Origin: Chitinophagaceae bacterium
GTDB taxonomy: Bacteria; Bacteroidota; Bacteroidia; Chitinophagales; Chitinophagaceae
Assembly: GCA_019454915.1 (NCBI GenBank)
Contig: JACFNM010000004.1
Location: forward strand, 1-23,484
Length of the DNA stretch: 23,484 nucleotides
Reading direction: 5' to 3'
Shown: piece by piece, positions 1 through 8,294 of the stretch
Position numbering within the stretch: position 1 is the stretch's first letter
Layout: each line of letters opens with the position of its first letter
Notes under the pieces: model-generated
The model's database searches: none
What the model saw: the letters and a program-made list of their open reading frames with translations, nothing else
Told to the model about the DNA's origin: nothing
Made by a program: the position numbers and the translations under genes

Positions 1-1167
1 CTGATATATGGCTTCGGGAGATGATGCTAATCTTCGCTGTAAAATAGTAAGGGCAAAACCAACATTACCTCTTCTTCCGGTATCTAAATTGTCTGCTCTG
101 TTAAATTGTTCCCGCACATAATTTGTTACCTCAATGTATAATTGTTCTTCAAGCGCGGAAAGTTGATAGGGAACAGTAAGGGCAATACGCTCAGGGAACA
201 GCGGTTTACCGTCAAATTTTACCAATTGCTCTTTGAGTAACCGACGCATAATATCCGATACATCTACGGTGTGCACACCATCCCTAAACTTACCTTCAAA
301 CCGATCTCCATCAATCAAAGCAAGGAACAATTGAAAATCTTCTTCCTTTCCGTTATGAGGCGTAGCTGTCATCAGAAGATAATGCCTGGTAATCCTTGAC
401 AACAATTGTCCCAAACGATATCTTTTTGTAAATTTTATCTCGCCTCCAAAAAAAGAAGCAGACATTTTATGGGCCTCGTCCACGATGATTAAATCCCAGT
501 CTGTAACACGGAGTTTCTCTTTCAAATCCTCATCACGACTCAATTTATCCAATCTGGCGATCACTAAGTTTTGCTCATTGAACCAGTTGCCCGTTCTTGA
601 TGCATTTATCTTATCATTCGTCAAAATTTCAAATGGAAGTTGAAATTTTTGATCCAATTCATCCTGCCATTGTTCTGCAAGCACTCCCGGACAAACAATT
701 AAGCACCTTTTTACATCTCCCCGAATAGCTAATTCCTTAATAAGCAGCCCCGCCACAATTGTTTTACCCGCACCCGGATCGTCGGCTAAAACGAAACGAA
801 GCGGATGCCTGGGCAACATGCTATCATAAACAGCGGTAATCTGATGTGGAAGAGGCTCAATCATAGATGTATGAATAGCCACCATAGGGTCAAAAATATA
901 AGCAAGTTTGATTCTGTAGGCTTCAGAAACCAGTTTAAATCTTTCAGATGCTCCATTAAAACTCCAGGGTGTAGAAGCGTCTGCTACTTCTATTGAAGAC
1001 TCACTATCACGATAAAGAATTTGATTATTTGGTGCGCCCAATGCATCCTTAAAAGTAATTTCAATTACATCCCCTCCGTGCCAAACTACGTCAACTACTT
1101 CAATGGTCTGATTAGGTATTATTCCGGTTAAATAAGCGCCTTTGGTAATGTCTTCAAGTTTTGCCAT
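1..1167 (-). CDS. DEAH-box SNF2-type helicase, DrmD-like, N-terminal part (cut by window edge)
   Basis: Open from ATG at 1167 to the window edge, giving 389 residues without a stop. An N-terminal region of about 110 residues precedes a helicase core: Walker A DPGAGKT (residues 130-136), Walker B/DEAH at 230-233, and motif III MTAT at 266-269. The sequence resembles the large SNF2-family helicases found in DISARM (DrmD) and related restriction-modification or defence loci, which usually run to about 1,000 residues, so roughly two thirds of the gene should lie to the left. It would act as an ATP-driven DNA translocase. It lies 143 bp downstream of dnaE2 on the same strand but is visibly AT-richer than dnaE2, which suggests separate acquisition. 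The helicase family is near certain; the defence role is inferred from homology only. Confidence 0.85.
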   Translation of the reverse strand, partial: MAKLEDITKGAYLTGIIPNQTIEVVDVVWHGGDVIEITFKDALGAPNNQILYRDSESSIEVADASTPWSFNGASERFKLVSEAYRIKLAYIFDPMVAIHTSMIEPLPHQITAVYDSMLPRHPLRFVLADDPGAGKTIVAGLLIKELAIRGDVKRCLIVCPGVLAEQWQDELDQKFQLPFEILTNDKINASRTGNWFNEQNLVIARLDKLSRDEDLKEKLRVTDWDLIIVDEAHKMSASFFGGEIKFTKRYRLGQLLSRITRHYLLMTATPHNGKEEDFQLFLALIDGDRFEGKFRDGVHTVDVSDIMRRLLKEQLVKFDGKPLFPERIALTVPYQLSALEEQLYIEVTNYVREQFNRADNLDTGRRGNVGFALTILQRRLASSPEAIYQ

Positions 1168-1184
1168 ATTCTTTTAAAGTTATT

Positions 1185-1192
1185 CAAAAATA
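1185..1192 (-). promoter_or_regulatory. Candidate -7 element for the helicase gene
   Basis: On the minus strand this reads TATTTTTG, an exact match to the Bacteroidota -7 consensus TAnnTTTG. It would place the transcript start about 10 bases before the ATG at 1167. No clear TTG box is visible at -33, and the region is AT-rich, so chance matches are likely. Confidence 0.3.
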
Positions 1193-1310
1193 AATCTTTC
1201 TTCTAATGAAGGGAAAGAGGATTATTGCATTACAGCCAAGGATTGGGATACGAGTTGAATTTTGATTATTTTCTACAAGTCTTATCAAAAAAATTGCCAT
1301 ACCGTCCACC

Positions 1311-4300
1311 TCATTTAAAATCCCGCGATGGGAACAAACTTCCCTGTACCACTTTCCCGGAAGCCCTTCGATTATCATCACCGGAGGGTATTTCACCATC
1401 CTTTTCATCTGCCCGGCACGGGGTCAACACCTGTGTACCTTCAGCCGGTGAAGGACTCAGTTGGCCCAGTAAAGGGGAAAGGTTAAAACATTCCTGCACC
1501 ACCACATGGATCACTTCGCCTTCCCGTTGCAGCCTGCCCGCAACCATCAGCAGTTTGGATTGTAATATTTCTTTACGATACCGATCAAACAGTTGCCGGA
1601 CTACGACCAGGTTGGCGTTGCCCGTTTCATCTTCGATGGTGATAAAACAAATGCCCCCGGCTGTCCGGGGACGTTGCCGCACAAGTACTAAACCGGCTAC
1701 CTTCACAAATGCACCATCCGGCAATCCACTGAGCTCCGCAGCGGAAACAACGTGATGGCTACCAAGCCGGCTCCTTACAAAATGAACCGGATGGGCTTTT
1801 AGTGAGAGCGAAAGACTACTATAGTCCTGCAGGACGTGTTCAGAGGCGGTCATTTCAGGAAGCACTACGGGCTGTTCCTCTTCGCTCTCCGAAGGCTGTC
1901 CCTTAAATATCCCCGACGGGTGATCAGCAAGCGCACTGATCTCCCACAATGCTCTTCTTCTGTCCAAACCAATAGAACGGAATGCATCCGCTTCAGCAAG
2001 TATCTCCAGCATCGCAATAGATACACCTGCGTCCAACAGTTCATTGACGGAAGTAAACGCTTTTTCCCGGGCGGTTACAAGTTTGGTTATCTCTTCTTCT
2101 CTTAATCCTTTCACCTGCACAAATCCCAGACGCAACGCACAATACTTTCCTTCCTTTTCTTCCAGCGTATTGTCCCATACGGAATAATTGATATCTACCG
2201 GACGAACGGTTACTCCATGCCTCTGCGCATCCCTTACAATCTGTGCAGGAGCATAGAATCCCATCGGCTGACTATTGAGCAGGGCGGCGGCAAATACATC
2301 AGGATAATGACATTTTAACCAACTGGATATATACACCAACAGAGCAAAACTTGCCGCATGGCTTTCCGGAAATCCGTAAGAGCCAAAACCTTCCAGTTGT
2401 TTAAAAACTCTTTCCGCATACTCCCGGGTATAGCCGTTCTTCAACATACCTCCGATCAGCTTATCATGAAATCGTTTTACCATGCCATGCGCCTTGAACG
2501 TCGCCATACTCCTGCGCAAGGCATCCGCTTCAGCAGGCGTAAAACCTGCTGCCACAATCGCGATTTCCATTGCCTGTTCCTGAAAAAGCGGGACGCCCAG
2601 CGTCTTACCCAGTATTTCCTTCAAAGCTTCGGAAGGGTACTCTACTTTCTCCTGACCATTACGACGGCGGAGATAGGGATGTACCATATCGCCCTGTATG
2701 GGACCGGGGCGTACAATCGCCACTTCAATAACCAAATCATAAAAGCACCGGGGCTTCAACCGTGGCAGCATAGACATCTGCGCCCGGCTCTCGATCTGAA
2801 AGACGCCAATCGTATCCGCACGGCAGATCATCTCATATACTTCCGGATCATCCTGTGGAATATTTGCCAGCGTCAGGTCGAGGTTATAATGCTGCTTCGC
2901 AAGGTCGAAACACTTATGGATACACGTCAGCATACCCAGTGCCAGCACGTCAATTTTTAATAATCCAAGCGCATCAATATCATCCTTATTCCACTCTATG
3001 TTCGTTCTGTCTTTCATCCGTGCGTTGAGTATAGGACACAAATAGGACAGTTTGTTTTGAGAGATGACAAATCCGCCTGTGTGTTGTCCCAACTGACGCG
3101 GAAATCCTATATATTGTTTTGTCAATTCCAATACTTTTCGCAGATGCGGATCATCAGGGTTCAAACCTGCTTCACGAATACGTTCTTCCTGAACACCTTC
3201 ACTGCGCGAGCCGCCACAACCTGCCAGCACATTAATCATATCCGCAGAAAGCCCCATGGCTTTGGCCACATCACGTATCGCACCCTTGTAATGCACCTGC
3301 GTAACGGTAGCCACAATACCTGCACGATCGCGGCCAAATTTTCCGTAAATGTATTGCATCACTTCTTCGCGCCTTTGATGTTCAAAGTCAACGTCTATAT
3401 CCGGAGGCTCATTCCTTGCATCAGACATAAACCGTGCAAAAAGCAATCTGAATTTGGAAGGGTCCACCGATGTAATTTCCAGGCAATAGCAGATCACGGA
3501 GTTGGCGGCGGATCCGCGTCCCTGACAGAGAATCTCATTAGCTCTGGCAAACTGTACAAAATCATAAACCGTTAAAAAATAAGCAGCATAATTTTTTCGC
3601 TCCACAAAGCCCAGCTCGTATTCAATAGACTTTTTAATTTTTTCAGGAATGGTTTCACCAAATCTTTTCTGAGCACCCTGCCATACCAGGTATGCTAACT
3701 GCTGATCGGGTGTACGCCCTTCAGTAGTAATTTCCTGCGGATAAACATATTTAAGCTCATCAAGAGAAAAACGGCAGGCATTTACGATCTCCTGTGTCCG
3801 GCGGATAGCATCCGGATACTGCCGGAACAGACGCAGCATTTCTTTTTCCGGCTTTAAAAATCGTTCCGCATTCTGATGGAGCAGATAACCTGCATTATAG
3901 ATCGTTCGCTTCTCACGGATACAGGTGAGCATATCCTGCAATTGTCTGCGATCTGCATCATGGTAATGCACATCATTGGTAGCAAGTAAAGGAATCTTAT
4001 AGTAGTCGGATAATTCCCGAAGCCGATAGAATTTTTTAATATCATCACCCTGATAAGAGCGGGTAACGGTTAAGTACAGCTGTCCGGTTAAATTTTCCCG
4101 ATATTCCCTCAATGCCTGTTTGAAAGGTTCGTCATAATCAAAGCGATTATTCAATTTCGGAGGCGGCGCCACCGCAAACAGGATTCCTTCTTTGTGAGCA
4201 TATACATCCTTTTTGTACAGCTCGCATTTTCCTTTTTCGGTGCGCAGGTTACCGGTGGTCAGCAGATGAGACAGGCGGGCATACCCGTCCAGGTGGGTGG

Positions 4301-4535
4301 GATAGGCCAGTAATGAAGGGCCGTCTTTCAGATCAATACAGCAACCGACAATAATATGGATGCCGGCTGCTTTTGCAGCAGTATGAGCGCGCACCACGCC
4401 CGCAAGCGTATTATGATCGGTAATGGCAATTTCAGTATAACCCAGTGCAGCAGCCTGCGCCACCATTTCCTCGGGATGAGAACCACCGCGCAAAAAACTG
4501 AAATTAGTCGTAACCTGTAACTCCGTGTACTGCAT
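1311..4535 (-). CDS. dnaE2: Error-prone DNA polymerase DnaE2 (ImuC)
   Basis: A 1,074-residue C-family polymerase of normal DnaE2 length. The N-terminus carries a PHP domain with ITDHNTLAG but a glutamine (Q7) where the first PHP histidine is expected. The palm motif PDIDVDFE near residue 380 supplies catalytic aspartates. Later come the helix-hairpin-helix region (GFGSYGFPESHAASF) and a C-terminal OB-fold. DnaE2 is the polymerase of the ImuA-ImuB-DnaE2 mutasome, which copies past DNA lesions at the cost of mutation. The start is set at 4535 because the protein there matches the family N-terminus and a strong AAAGGAGG lies just upstream; the longer open frame to 4700 overlaps imuB and does not look like DnaE2. 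It lies 52 bp after imuB, so it is probably cotranscribed. Confidence 0.96.
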   Translation of the reverse strand: MQYTELQVTTNFSFLRGGSHPEEMVAQAAALGYTEIAITDHNTLAGVVRAHTAAKAAGIHIIVGCCIDLKDGPSLLAYPTHLDGYARLSHLLTTGNLRTEKGKCELYKKDVYAHKEGILFAVAPPPKLNNRFDYDEPFKQALREYRENLTGQLYLTVTRSYQGDDIKKFYRLRELSDYYKIPLLATNDVHYHDADRRQLQDMLTCIREKRTIYNAGYLLHQNAERFLKPEKEMLRLFRQYPDAIRRTQEIVNACRFSLDELKYVYPQEITTEGRTPDQQLAYLVWQGAQKRFGETIPEKIKKSIEYELGFVERKNYAAYFLTVYDFVQFARANEILCQGRGSAANSVICYCLEITSVDPSKFRLLFARFMSDARNEPPDIDVDFEHQRREEVMQYIYGKFGRDRAGIVATVTQVHYKGAIRDVAKAMGLSADMINVLAGCGGSRSEGVQEERIREAGLNPDDPHLRKVLELTKQYIGFPRQLGQHTGGFVISQNKLSYLCPILNARMKDRTNIEWNKDDIDALGLLKIDVLALGMLTCIHKCFDLAKQHYNLDLTLANIPQDDPEVYEMICRADTIGVFQIESRAQMSMLPRLKPRCFYDLVIEVAIVRPGPIQGDMVHPYLRRRNGQEKVEYPSEALKEILGKTLGVPLFQEQAMEIAIVAAGFTPAEADALRRSMATFKAHGMVKRFHDKLIGGMLKNGYTREYAERVFKQLEGFGSYGFPESHAASFALLVYISSWLKCHYPDVFAAALLNSQPMGFYAPAQIVRDAQRHGVTVRPVDINYSVWDNTLEEKEGKYCALRLGFVQVKGLREEEITKLVTAREKAFTSVNELLDAGVSIAMLEILAEADAFRSIGLDRRRALWEISALADHPSGIFKGQPSESEEEQPVVLPEMTASEHVLQDYSSLSLSLKAHPVHFVRSRLGSHHVVSAAELSGLPDGAFVKVAGLVLVRQRPRTAGGICFITIEDETGNANLVVVRQLFDRYRKEILQSKLLMVAGRLQREGEVIHVVVQECFNLSPLLGQLSPSPAEGTQVLTPCRADEKDGEIPSGDDNRRASGKVVQGSLFPSRDFK

Positions 4536-4539
4536 ATTG

Positions 4540-4547
4540 CCTCCTTT
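4540..4547 (-). promoter_or_regulatory. Strong Shine-Dalgarno sequence of dnaE2
   Basis: The minus strand reads AAAGGAGG, four bases before the ATG at 4535. It decides the dnaE2 start. It is unusual here, since most starts in the window have AT-rich leaders without such a site, as is common in Bacteroidota. Confidence 0.65.
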
Positions 4548-4587
4548 ATCTTCTATCGGGATTCTGCTGTTTGCTGAATCTTTGAAT

Positions 4588-6087
4588 TCAAACGAAAAAC
4601 CCGTGTAAATACCACCTGCACGGTTGGTCGCCGGTATAATGTCCCAGACGAAAAAGCCAGAATCGTTCGCCTTTTTCATCTTCCACCACATAGTAATCAC
4701 GATGCATTCCCTGATCTATCCACCACTCTCTTTCGATACGCTCGGGGCCATCTGCCTTCTTAATTATGTGTAATATTCCTTTATGACAAAAGTTCATCGG
4801 TGGATAATCGGGTATCGGCGCTGTTACTTCCACCGGCTCAGGCGCTGGTAGCAAGCGTACCGGACGGGGTCGATCGCTTGCCCAGACTGTAGCAGGCTGC
4901 TCATGTAGTTCCTGCGCTTCTTTAACAGAGCGCTCCGGCCAGAAATGCTCCGCCGGCAGGTAACGATGTACAATACCCTTTCCCAGCTTACCTGTCAATC
5001 GATCCAATAACTCTGCCAGCCGCCCGTCATTCAATGTATGGTTGTGCCACAGCATTCCCGGATCATGCATTGCCTTTTCTACAACCGGCGCTTCGAGTAC
5101 AAACTGCTCAATACCCGATGCCGGTTCAATCTGATTAATCTTCAGCTCAAATAATTTAAATAAATGTGCCGGCTGTTGAGACGGCAGGTGCGTACCGATT
5201 TCTATTTGCCTTATCTCTCCGTCTATCCGATAAGCCTTAAACACTGCCTTACGTAATCCTTTATCCCCTTTTATCAGGCGTTCACATAAGGTATGGAGTA
5301 GTTGTTTCAAAGCAATCTCGATACCGCTTCGGGTTATGATAGGTTCCAGACAGGACAGCCGCTCCCGGTAAGGTTCTATAGGTTGCAAAGGTATAAGAGG
5401 CTCTTCCTTCCAACCCAATGCCTGATCCATCCGATCGATTAGCACTGCTCCAAACCGGCGGCGCAGGGCAGAGCGTTGCATATTTATAAAATGCCCGATG
5501 GTATATAAGCCTAACTTTTGCAGGCGTTCAACAACGGTAGTCTCCAATCTCAGGGCTGCGGGAGGTAATGGAGATAAAGCTTTTTTTTCTTCGCCGGATG
5601 CTGCAAGAACAATGGCTTGCCTTTGGTATCTGGCAAGTGCCCATGCCGCCCCAATAGTACCTGCGATAGCAATGTGCACCGTATATCCCAATCCTTTGAG
5701 GCGATTCTGTATATCTTCAGCATACTTTATTTCGCCTCCCCACAGATGGGCACATCCGCTCACGTCCAGCAGCAATCCATCAGGCAGGTCAACGGCAGCA
5801 ACGGGGGTATAGTGGATGCACCAATATCCCAGGGCGATCAGGAGTTTCTGACCCATGCCCGGTTCGTGATCAAGCACCTGCAGACCGGAGGCAAGCGCTC
5901 TTCCGTCGGCAACAGCCATACCGACGTAAATACCCTGCGCCTGTGCAGCAACACTGACAGCAGTAATACACATCCTGCCACGATCAGGTGCAGCCAGCAC
6001 AAAAACGGTATCCTTTAATTCATGCCGACGGCGTATCATCCCTTCCGCCAGCAGGTGTGGAAACCATATTGCCATGAACCTTCGCAT
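4588..6087 (-). CDS. imuB: ImuB, Y-family polymerase-like mutasome protein
   Basis: A 499-residue Y-family DNA polymerase homologue without catalytic residues. The N-terminal position where active Y-family enzymes carry DxDxFF reads AIWFPHLL, and the second motif reads LDVSGCAHLWGG, typical of ImuB. ImuB serves as the hub that links DnaE2, ImuA and the beta sliding clamp. The clamp-binding region near residue 355 reads DPGMLW, lacking the usual glutamine. The start at 6087 (MRRFMAIWF) is preferred over the longer open frame to 6297 because it is only one base after the imuA stop (TAA-T-ATG), implying translational coupling, and because family similarity begins there. Second gene of imuA-imuB-dnaE2. 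Confidence 0.93.
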   Translation of the reverse strand: MRRFMAIWFPHLLAEGMIRRRHELKDTVFVLAAPDRGRMCITAVSVAAQAQGIYVGMAVADGRALASGLQVLDHEPGMGQKLLIALGYWCIHYTPVAAVDLPDGLLLDVSGCAHLWGGEIKYAEDIQNRLKGLGYTVHIAIAGTIGAAWALARYQRQAIVLAASGEEKKALSPLPPAALRLETTVVERLQKLGLYTIGHFINMQRSALRRRFGAVLIDRMDQALGWKEEPLIPLQPIEPYRERLSCLEPIITRSGIEIALKQLLHTLCERLIKGDKGLRKAVFKAYRIDGEIRQIEIGTHLPSQQPAHLFKLFELKINQIEPASGIEQFVLEAPVVEKAMHDPGMLWHNHTLNDGRLAELLDRLTGKLGKGIVHRYLPAEHFWPERSVKEAQELHEQPATVWASDRPRPVRLLPAPEPVEVTAPIPDYPPMNFCHKGILHIIKKADGPERIEREWWIDQGMHRDYYVVEDEKGERFWLFRLGHYTGDQPCRWYLHGFFV

Positions 6088-6088
6088 A

Positions 6089-6817
6089 TTACCCGATTTT
6101 CCGAAAAACTGTCTGTGAAGAAATAACAGATGCTGCAGGTAGTTCATGGAAACAACCGTCCATCCAGACCAGCCGCCAGGAGCCCGGCCTGCCTCCCCGT
6201 ATTTTTTGTAACTCCACATTCCAGCACGGAAACCCCACACCGGACATCCCATCCGGATGATAGCTTGCTCCGGAGGCGATCTGCCAGCGACCGACACAGG
6301 CAGTGGGATGTAGTTGACGCAGTTGATGTCTCAGAACAAAACCGGTAACACCACTCTTTTCTACTGCTAACTGAAGTCGCCGGGAAACAGTGAAATCCAA
6401 ATTCGGCAATTCGCTCACCACACCTGCCAGCCCTTCTGCCTGCAGGGCGGCTTCCATTGCCCAGCAAATGTCTTTTTCTTTTCTGAGGTGAATAAATAAC
6501 ACGCGGTCAGGCTCTATACCAAAAGATTTCAATCCCGGTGGAAATATTATCTTCTCCCGACTGATCCAGACGCAGGCTCCTCCGTTCTTCATCAGGCTGC
6601 CTAATATACCGGCAATAAAGCCCGATGTAGCAGCCGCTGCCGAAGGCGTAGGACTGATGCACTCATGTATTGCACCCGTTGGAAATACCTTATCGGGAAA
6701 AGCATCCAGCACAGGACCCAATGCCACCTTTCCGGCAGACGAATCCGCCACCGGTTGCTGTCCCTGCATACGCAGAATATCCTGATGCAGGCGTGCTATC
6801 ATATCTGTCCGCGCCAT
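6089..6817 (-). CDS. imuA: ImuA, RecA-like mutasome accessory protein
   Basis: A 242-residue protein identified by weak RecA/SulA-like features and by its place directly before imuB and dnaE2. Recognisable segments are FPTGAIHE near residue 46 and the strand-helix FTVSRRLQLA near residue 143. The region equivalent to the RecA Walker A (about residues 52-65, SPTPSAAAATSG) has no GKT, so nucleotide binding is doubtful, as is usual for this family. ImuA is needed with ImuB and DnaE2 for damage-induced mutagenesis. It is the first gene of the operon. The start at 6817 follows an AT-rich leader with an inverted repeat that could be the SOS operator. Confidence 0.88.
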   Translation of the reverse strand: MARTDMIARLHQDILRMQGQQPVADSSAGKVALGPVLDAFPDKVFPTGAIHECISPTPSAAAATSGFIAGILGSLMKNGGACVWISREKIIFPPGLKSFGIEPDRVLFIHLRKEKDICWAMEAALQAEGLAGVVSELPNLDFTVSRRLQLAVEKSGVTGFVLRHQLRQLHPTACVGRWQIASGASYHPDGMSGVGFPCWNVELQKIRGGRPGSWRLVWMDGCFHELPAASVISSQTVFRKIG

Positions 6818-6827
6818 ATTCAGGACA

Positions 6828-6863
6828 TAAAAATACTAATATTTTTAGCATTTTATTACTAAT
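6828..6863 (-). promoter_or_regulatory. Inverted repeat and direct repeats upstream of imuA (candidate operator/promoter)
   Basis: An inverted repeat with perfect 8-base arms TAAAAATA and TATTTTTA and a 4-base spacer CTAA lies at 6828-6847, ten bases before the imuA ATG. On the coding strand one arm also forms a near-consensus -7 box (TATTTTTA). The 7-mer TACTAAT (plus strand) occurs at 6834-6840 and again at 6857-6863, a 23-base period of about two helical turns. A repressor bound here would cover the promoter. LexA or a dedicated SOS regulator is an inference; the sequence does not match the E. coli LexA box. Confidence 0.4.
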
Positions 6864-6912
6864 TTTATTCGTCATTGACAATCAGCCGGTTACCCGGGGA
6901 TAGATTTTTTAA

Positions 6913-6928
6913 ATTTATAGCTATAAAT
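6913..6928. promoter_or_regulatory. Perfect 16-base palindrome between the ROK kinase and imuA
   Basis: ATTTATAG followed directly by CTATAAAT, with no spacer. It lies 96 bases before imuA and 134 bases after the kinase stop. It could be a protein-binding site. AT-rich sequence of this length may give one such palindrome by chance in a window of this size. Confidence 0.25.
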
Positions 6929-7061
6929 ATTATTACGGAGAAACGGGGGACAGCCTTCTTCACCGCTGCGTCTCCTGCATAGGAAACGTTGAAATTACGT
7001 ATGAGCAGGGACACATCTCTTTCAAATTTCTGCTGGCTGACGAGACACCGGCCAACCCTCA

Positions 7062-8027
7062 TTACTCTTTTAAATCCCACACCAGCGCACTGGCGCCCAG
7101 GATGGCAGCATCGGACTCTTTTAATTCGCTAAACAGCAGTTTAACCTTATTCTGAAAGATAGGCAGTAAATTCTTTTCCATGTGTTCGCGGGTAGGCTTC
7201 AGGATCAAATCACCTGCCTTGGTCATTCCCCCAAACAGGATGATCGCCTCGGGAGAAGAAAACATCACAAAATTAGCGAGCGCCATGCCCAATATTTCAC
7301 CCGTAAATTCGTATACTTCAATGGCCATCGCATCCCCTTGCTTAGCGCAGTCATACACTACTTTTGAGTTGATTTCCTCCACCGGATAGTTCCGTAGCAA
7401 ACTCGGCTGTTCAGGTCGTTGCTCCAGGAATTCCTTTGCCGTATAAGCCACCCCGGTTGCCGAGGCATAGCTTTCTAATGATCCATGCATACCGGTACCC
7501 TGGTGTAAACGGCCATTGGGGATAATCATGGTATGTCCCAATTCTCCGGCGAAGCCGTCATGTCCGTAAATCAGGTGTCCGTTGGCTACTATCCCGCTTC
7601 CCACGCCCGTACCGAGCGTAATCATGATGAAATCTTTCATCCCCTTAGCTGCTCCATACATCATCTCACCTACCGCCGCAGCATTGGCATCATTTGTCAG
7701 CGCAGCGGGTATGCTAAATTTTTCAGTCATTAACCGGGATATCGGTATCACGCCTTTCCAGATCAAATTCGGCGCGTATTCTATCATGCCACTATAATAA
7801 TTGCCGTTGGGCGCACCCACACCTATCCCCTTAATGGTTTGGATGCCCCCCACCTGATCAATCGCCGGCTGAAGCGCTTCATACAACTCTTGTATATAAT
7901 CCTCGACCTGTTCATACTTCCTACTGGAAATAGCGCCTCTGTACAGCGTATCTCCCCGGTGGTCCACAATTCCAAATACGGTATTGGTACCACCAATATC
8001 AATTCCTATCGCATATTCTTTTTCCAT
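7062..8027 (-). CDS. ROK-family sugar kinase (probable glucokinase), zinc site lost
   Basis: A 321-residue ROK kinase, the usual length. The phosphate-binding loop DIGGTN is at residues 10-15, the catalytic aspartate in TNDANAAA is D113, and the ROK signature GELGH is at 161-165. Most ROK kinases bind a structural zinc through the His of GH and three Cys in CxCGxxGC. Here H165 is kept but the three Cys positions are Q176, T178 and S183. The enzyme probably phosphorylates glucose or a related hexose with ATP in the cytoplasm. It is divergent from a FucP/GluP-type sugar symporter, which supports a role in hexose entry. Substrate cannot be fixed from sequence; fructokinase or N-acetylhexosamine kinase are alternatives. 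Confidence 0.88.
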   Translation of the reverse strand: MEKEYAIGIDIGGTNTVFGIVDHRGDTLYRGAISSRKYEQVEDYIQELYEALQPAIDQVGGIQTIKGIGVGAPNGNYYSGMIEYAPNLIWKGVIPISRLMTEKFSIPAALTNDANAAAVGEMMYGAAKGMKDFIMITLGTGVGSGIVANGHLIYGHDGFAGELGHTMIIPNGRLHQGTGMHGSLESYASATGVAYTAKEFLEQRPEQPSLLRNYPVEEINSKVVYDCAKQGDAMAIEVYEFTGEILGMALANFVMFSSPEAIILFGGMTKAGDLILKPTREHMEKNLLPIFQNKVKLLFSELKESDAAILGASALVWDLKE

Positions 8028-8256
8028 GTGTAATCCATTATTAGATGCTTACTATTAAAAATCAATCTTTCACCTCCCCGAACGCCCCTGCTAAAAATCC
8101 TTATAAATACCTGCTATTCAATATTTCCGATGACGTATAGGGAAGGACTTTCGGAGAGACTTCCTGCATTAAAAGGTAAATATAAGAACTGCCCATGAAA
8201 TTAAACGATTACCCATGCCTAAGGTAAAAAAAATAAAAATGCCGTTGGAATTGCAA

Positions 8257-8264
8257 TATGTTTG
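8257..8264 (+). promoter_or_regulatory. Candidate -7 promoter element of the sugar symporter
   Basis: TATGTTTG matches TAnnTTTG exactly. It sits 30 bases before the ATG at 8295, predicting a leader of about 24 bases. The -33 region is A-rich without an obvious TTG. It lies in the 267-base divergent interval shared with the ROK kinase, which otherwise shows no recognisable operator. Confidence 0.45.
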
Positions 8265-8294
8265 TTAAGTTCGATAAATTTTTATTTATAGAGT

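Noticed and set aside
1225..3575. Several plus-strand frames of 89-200 codons opposite dnaE2
   Set aside because: They are antisense to a clear, full-length polymerase gene and show no recognisable domains.
4536..4700. Extension of dnaE2 to an upstream start at 4700
   Set aside because: The extra 55 residues overlap the imuB 3' end in another frame and do not resemble DnaE2; a strong ribosome site marks 4535.
6088..6297. Extension of imuB to 6297
   Set aside because: The extra 70 residues are read out of frame through imuA; family similarity and TAA-T-ATG coupling support 6087.
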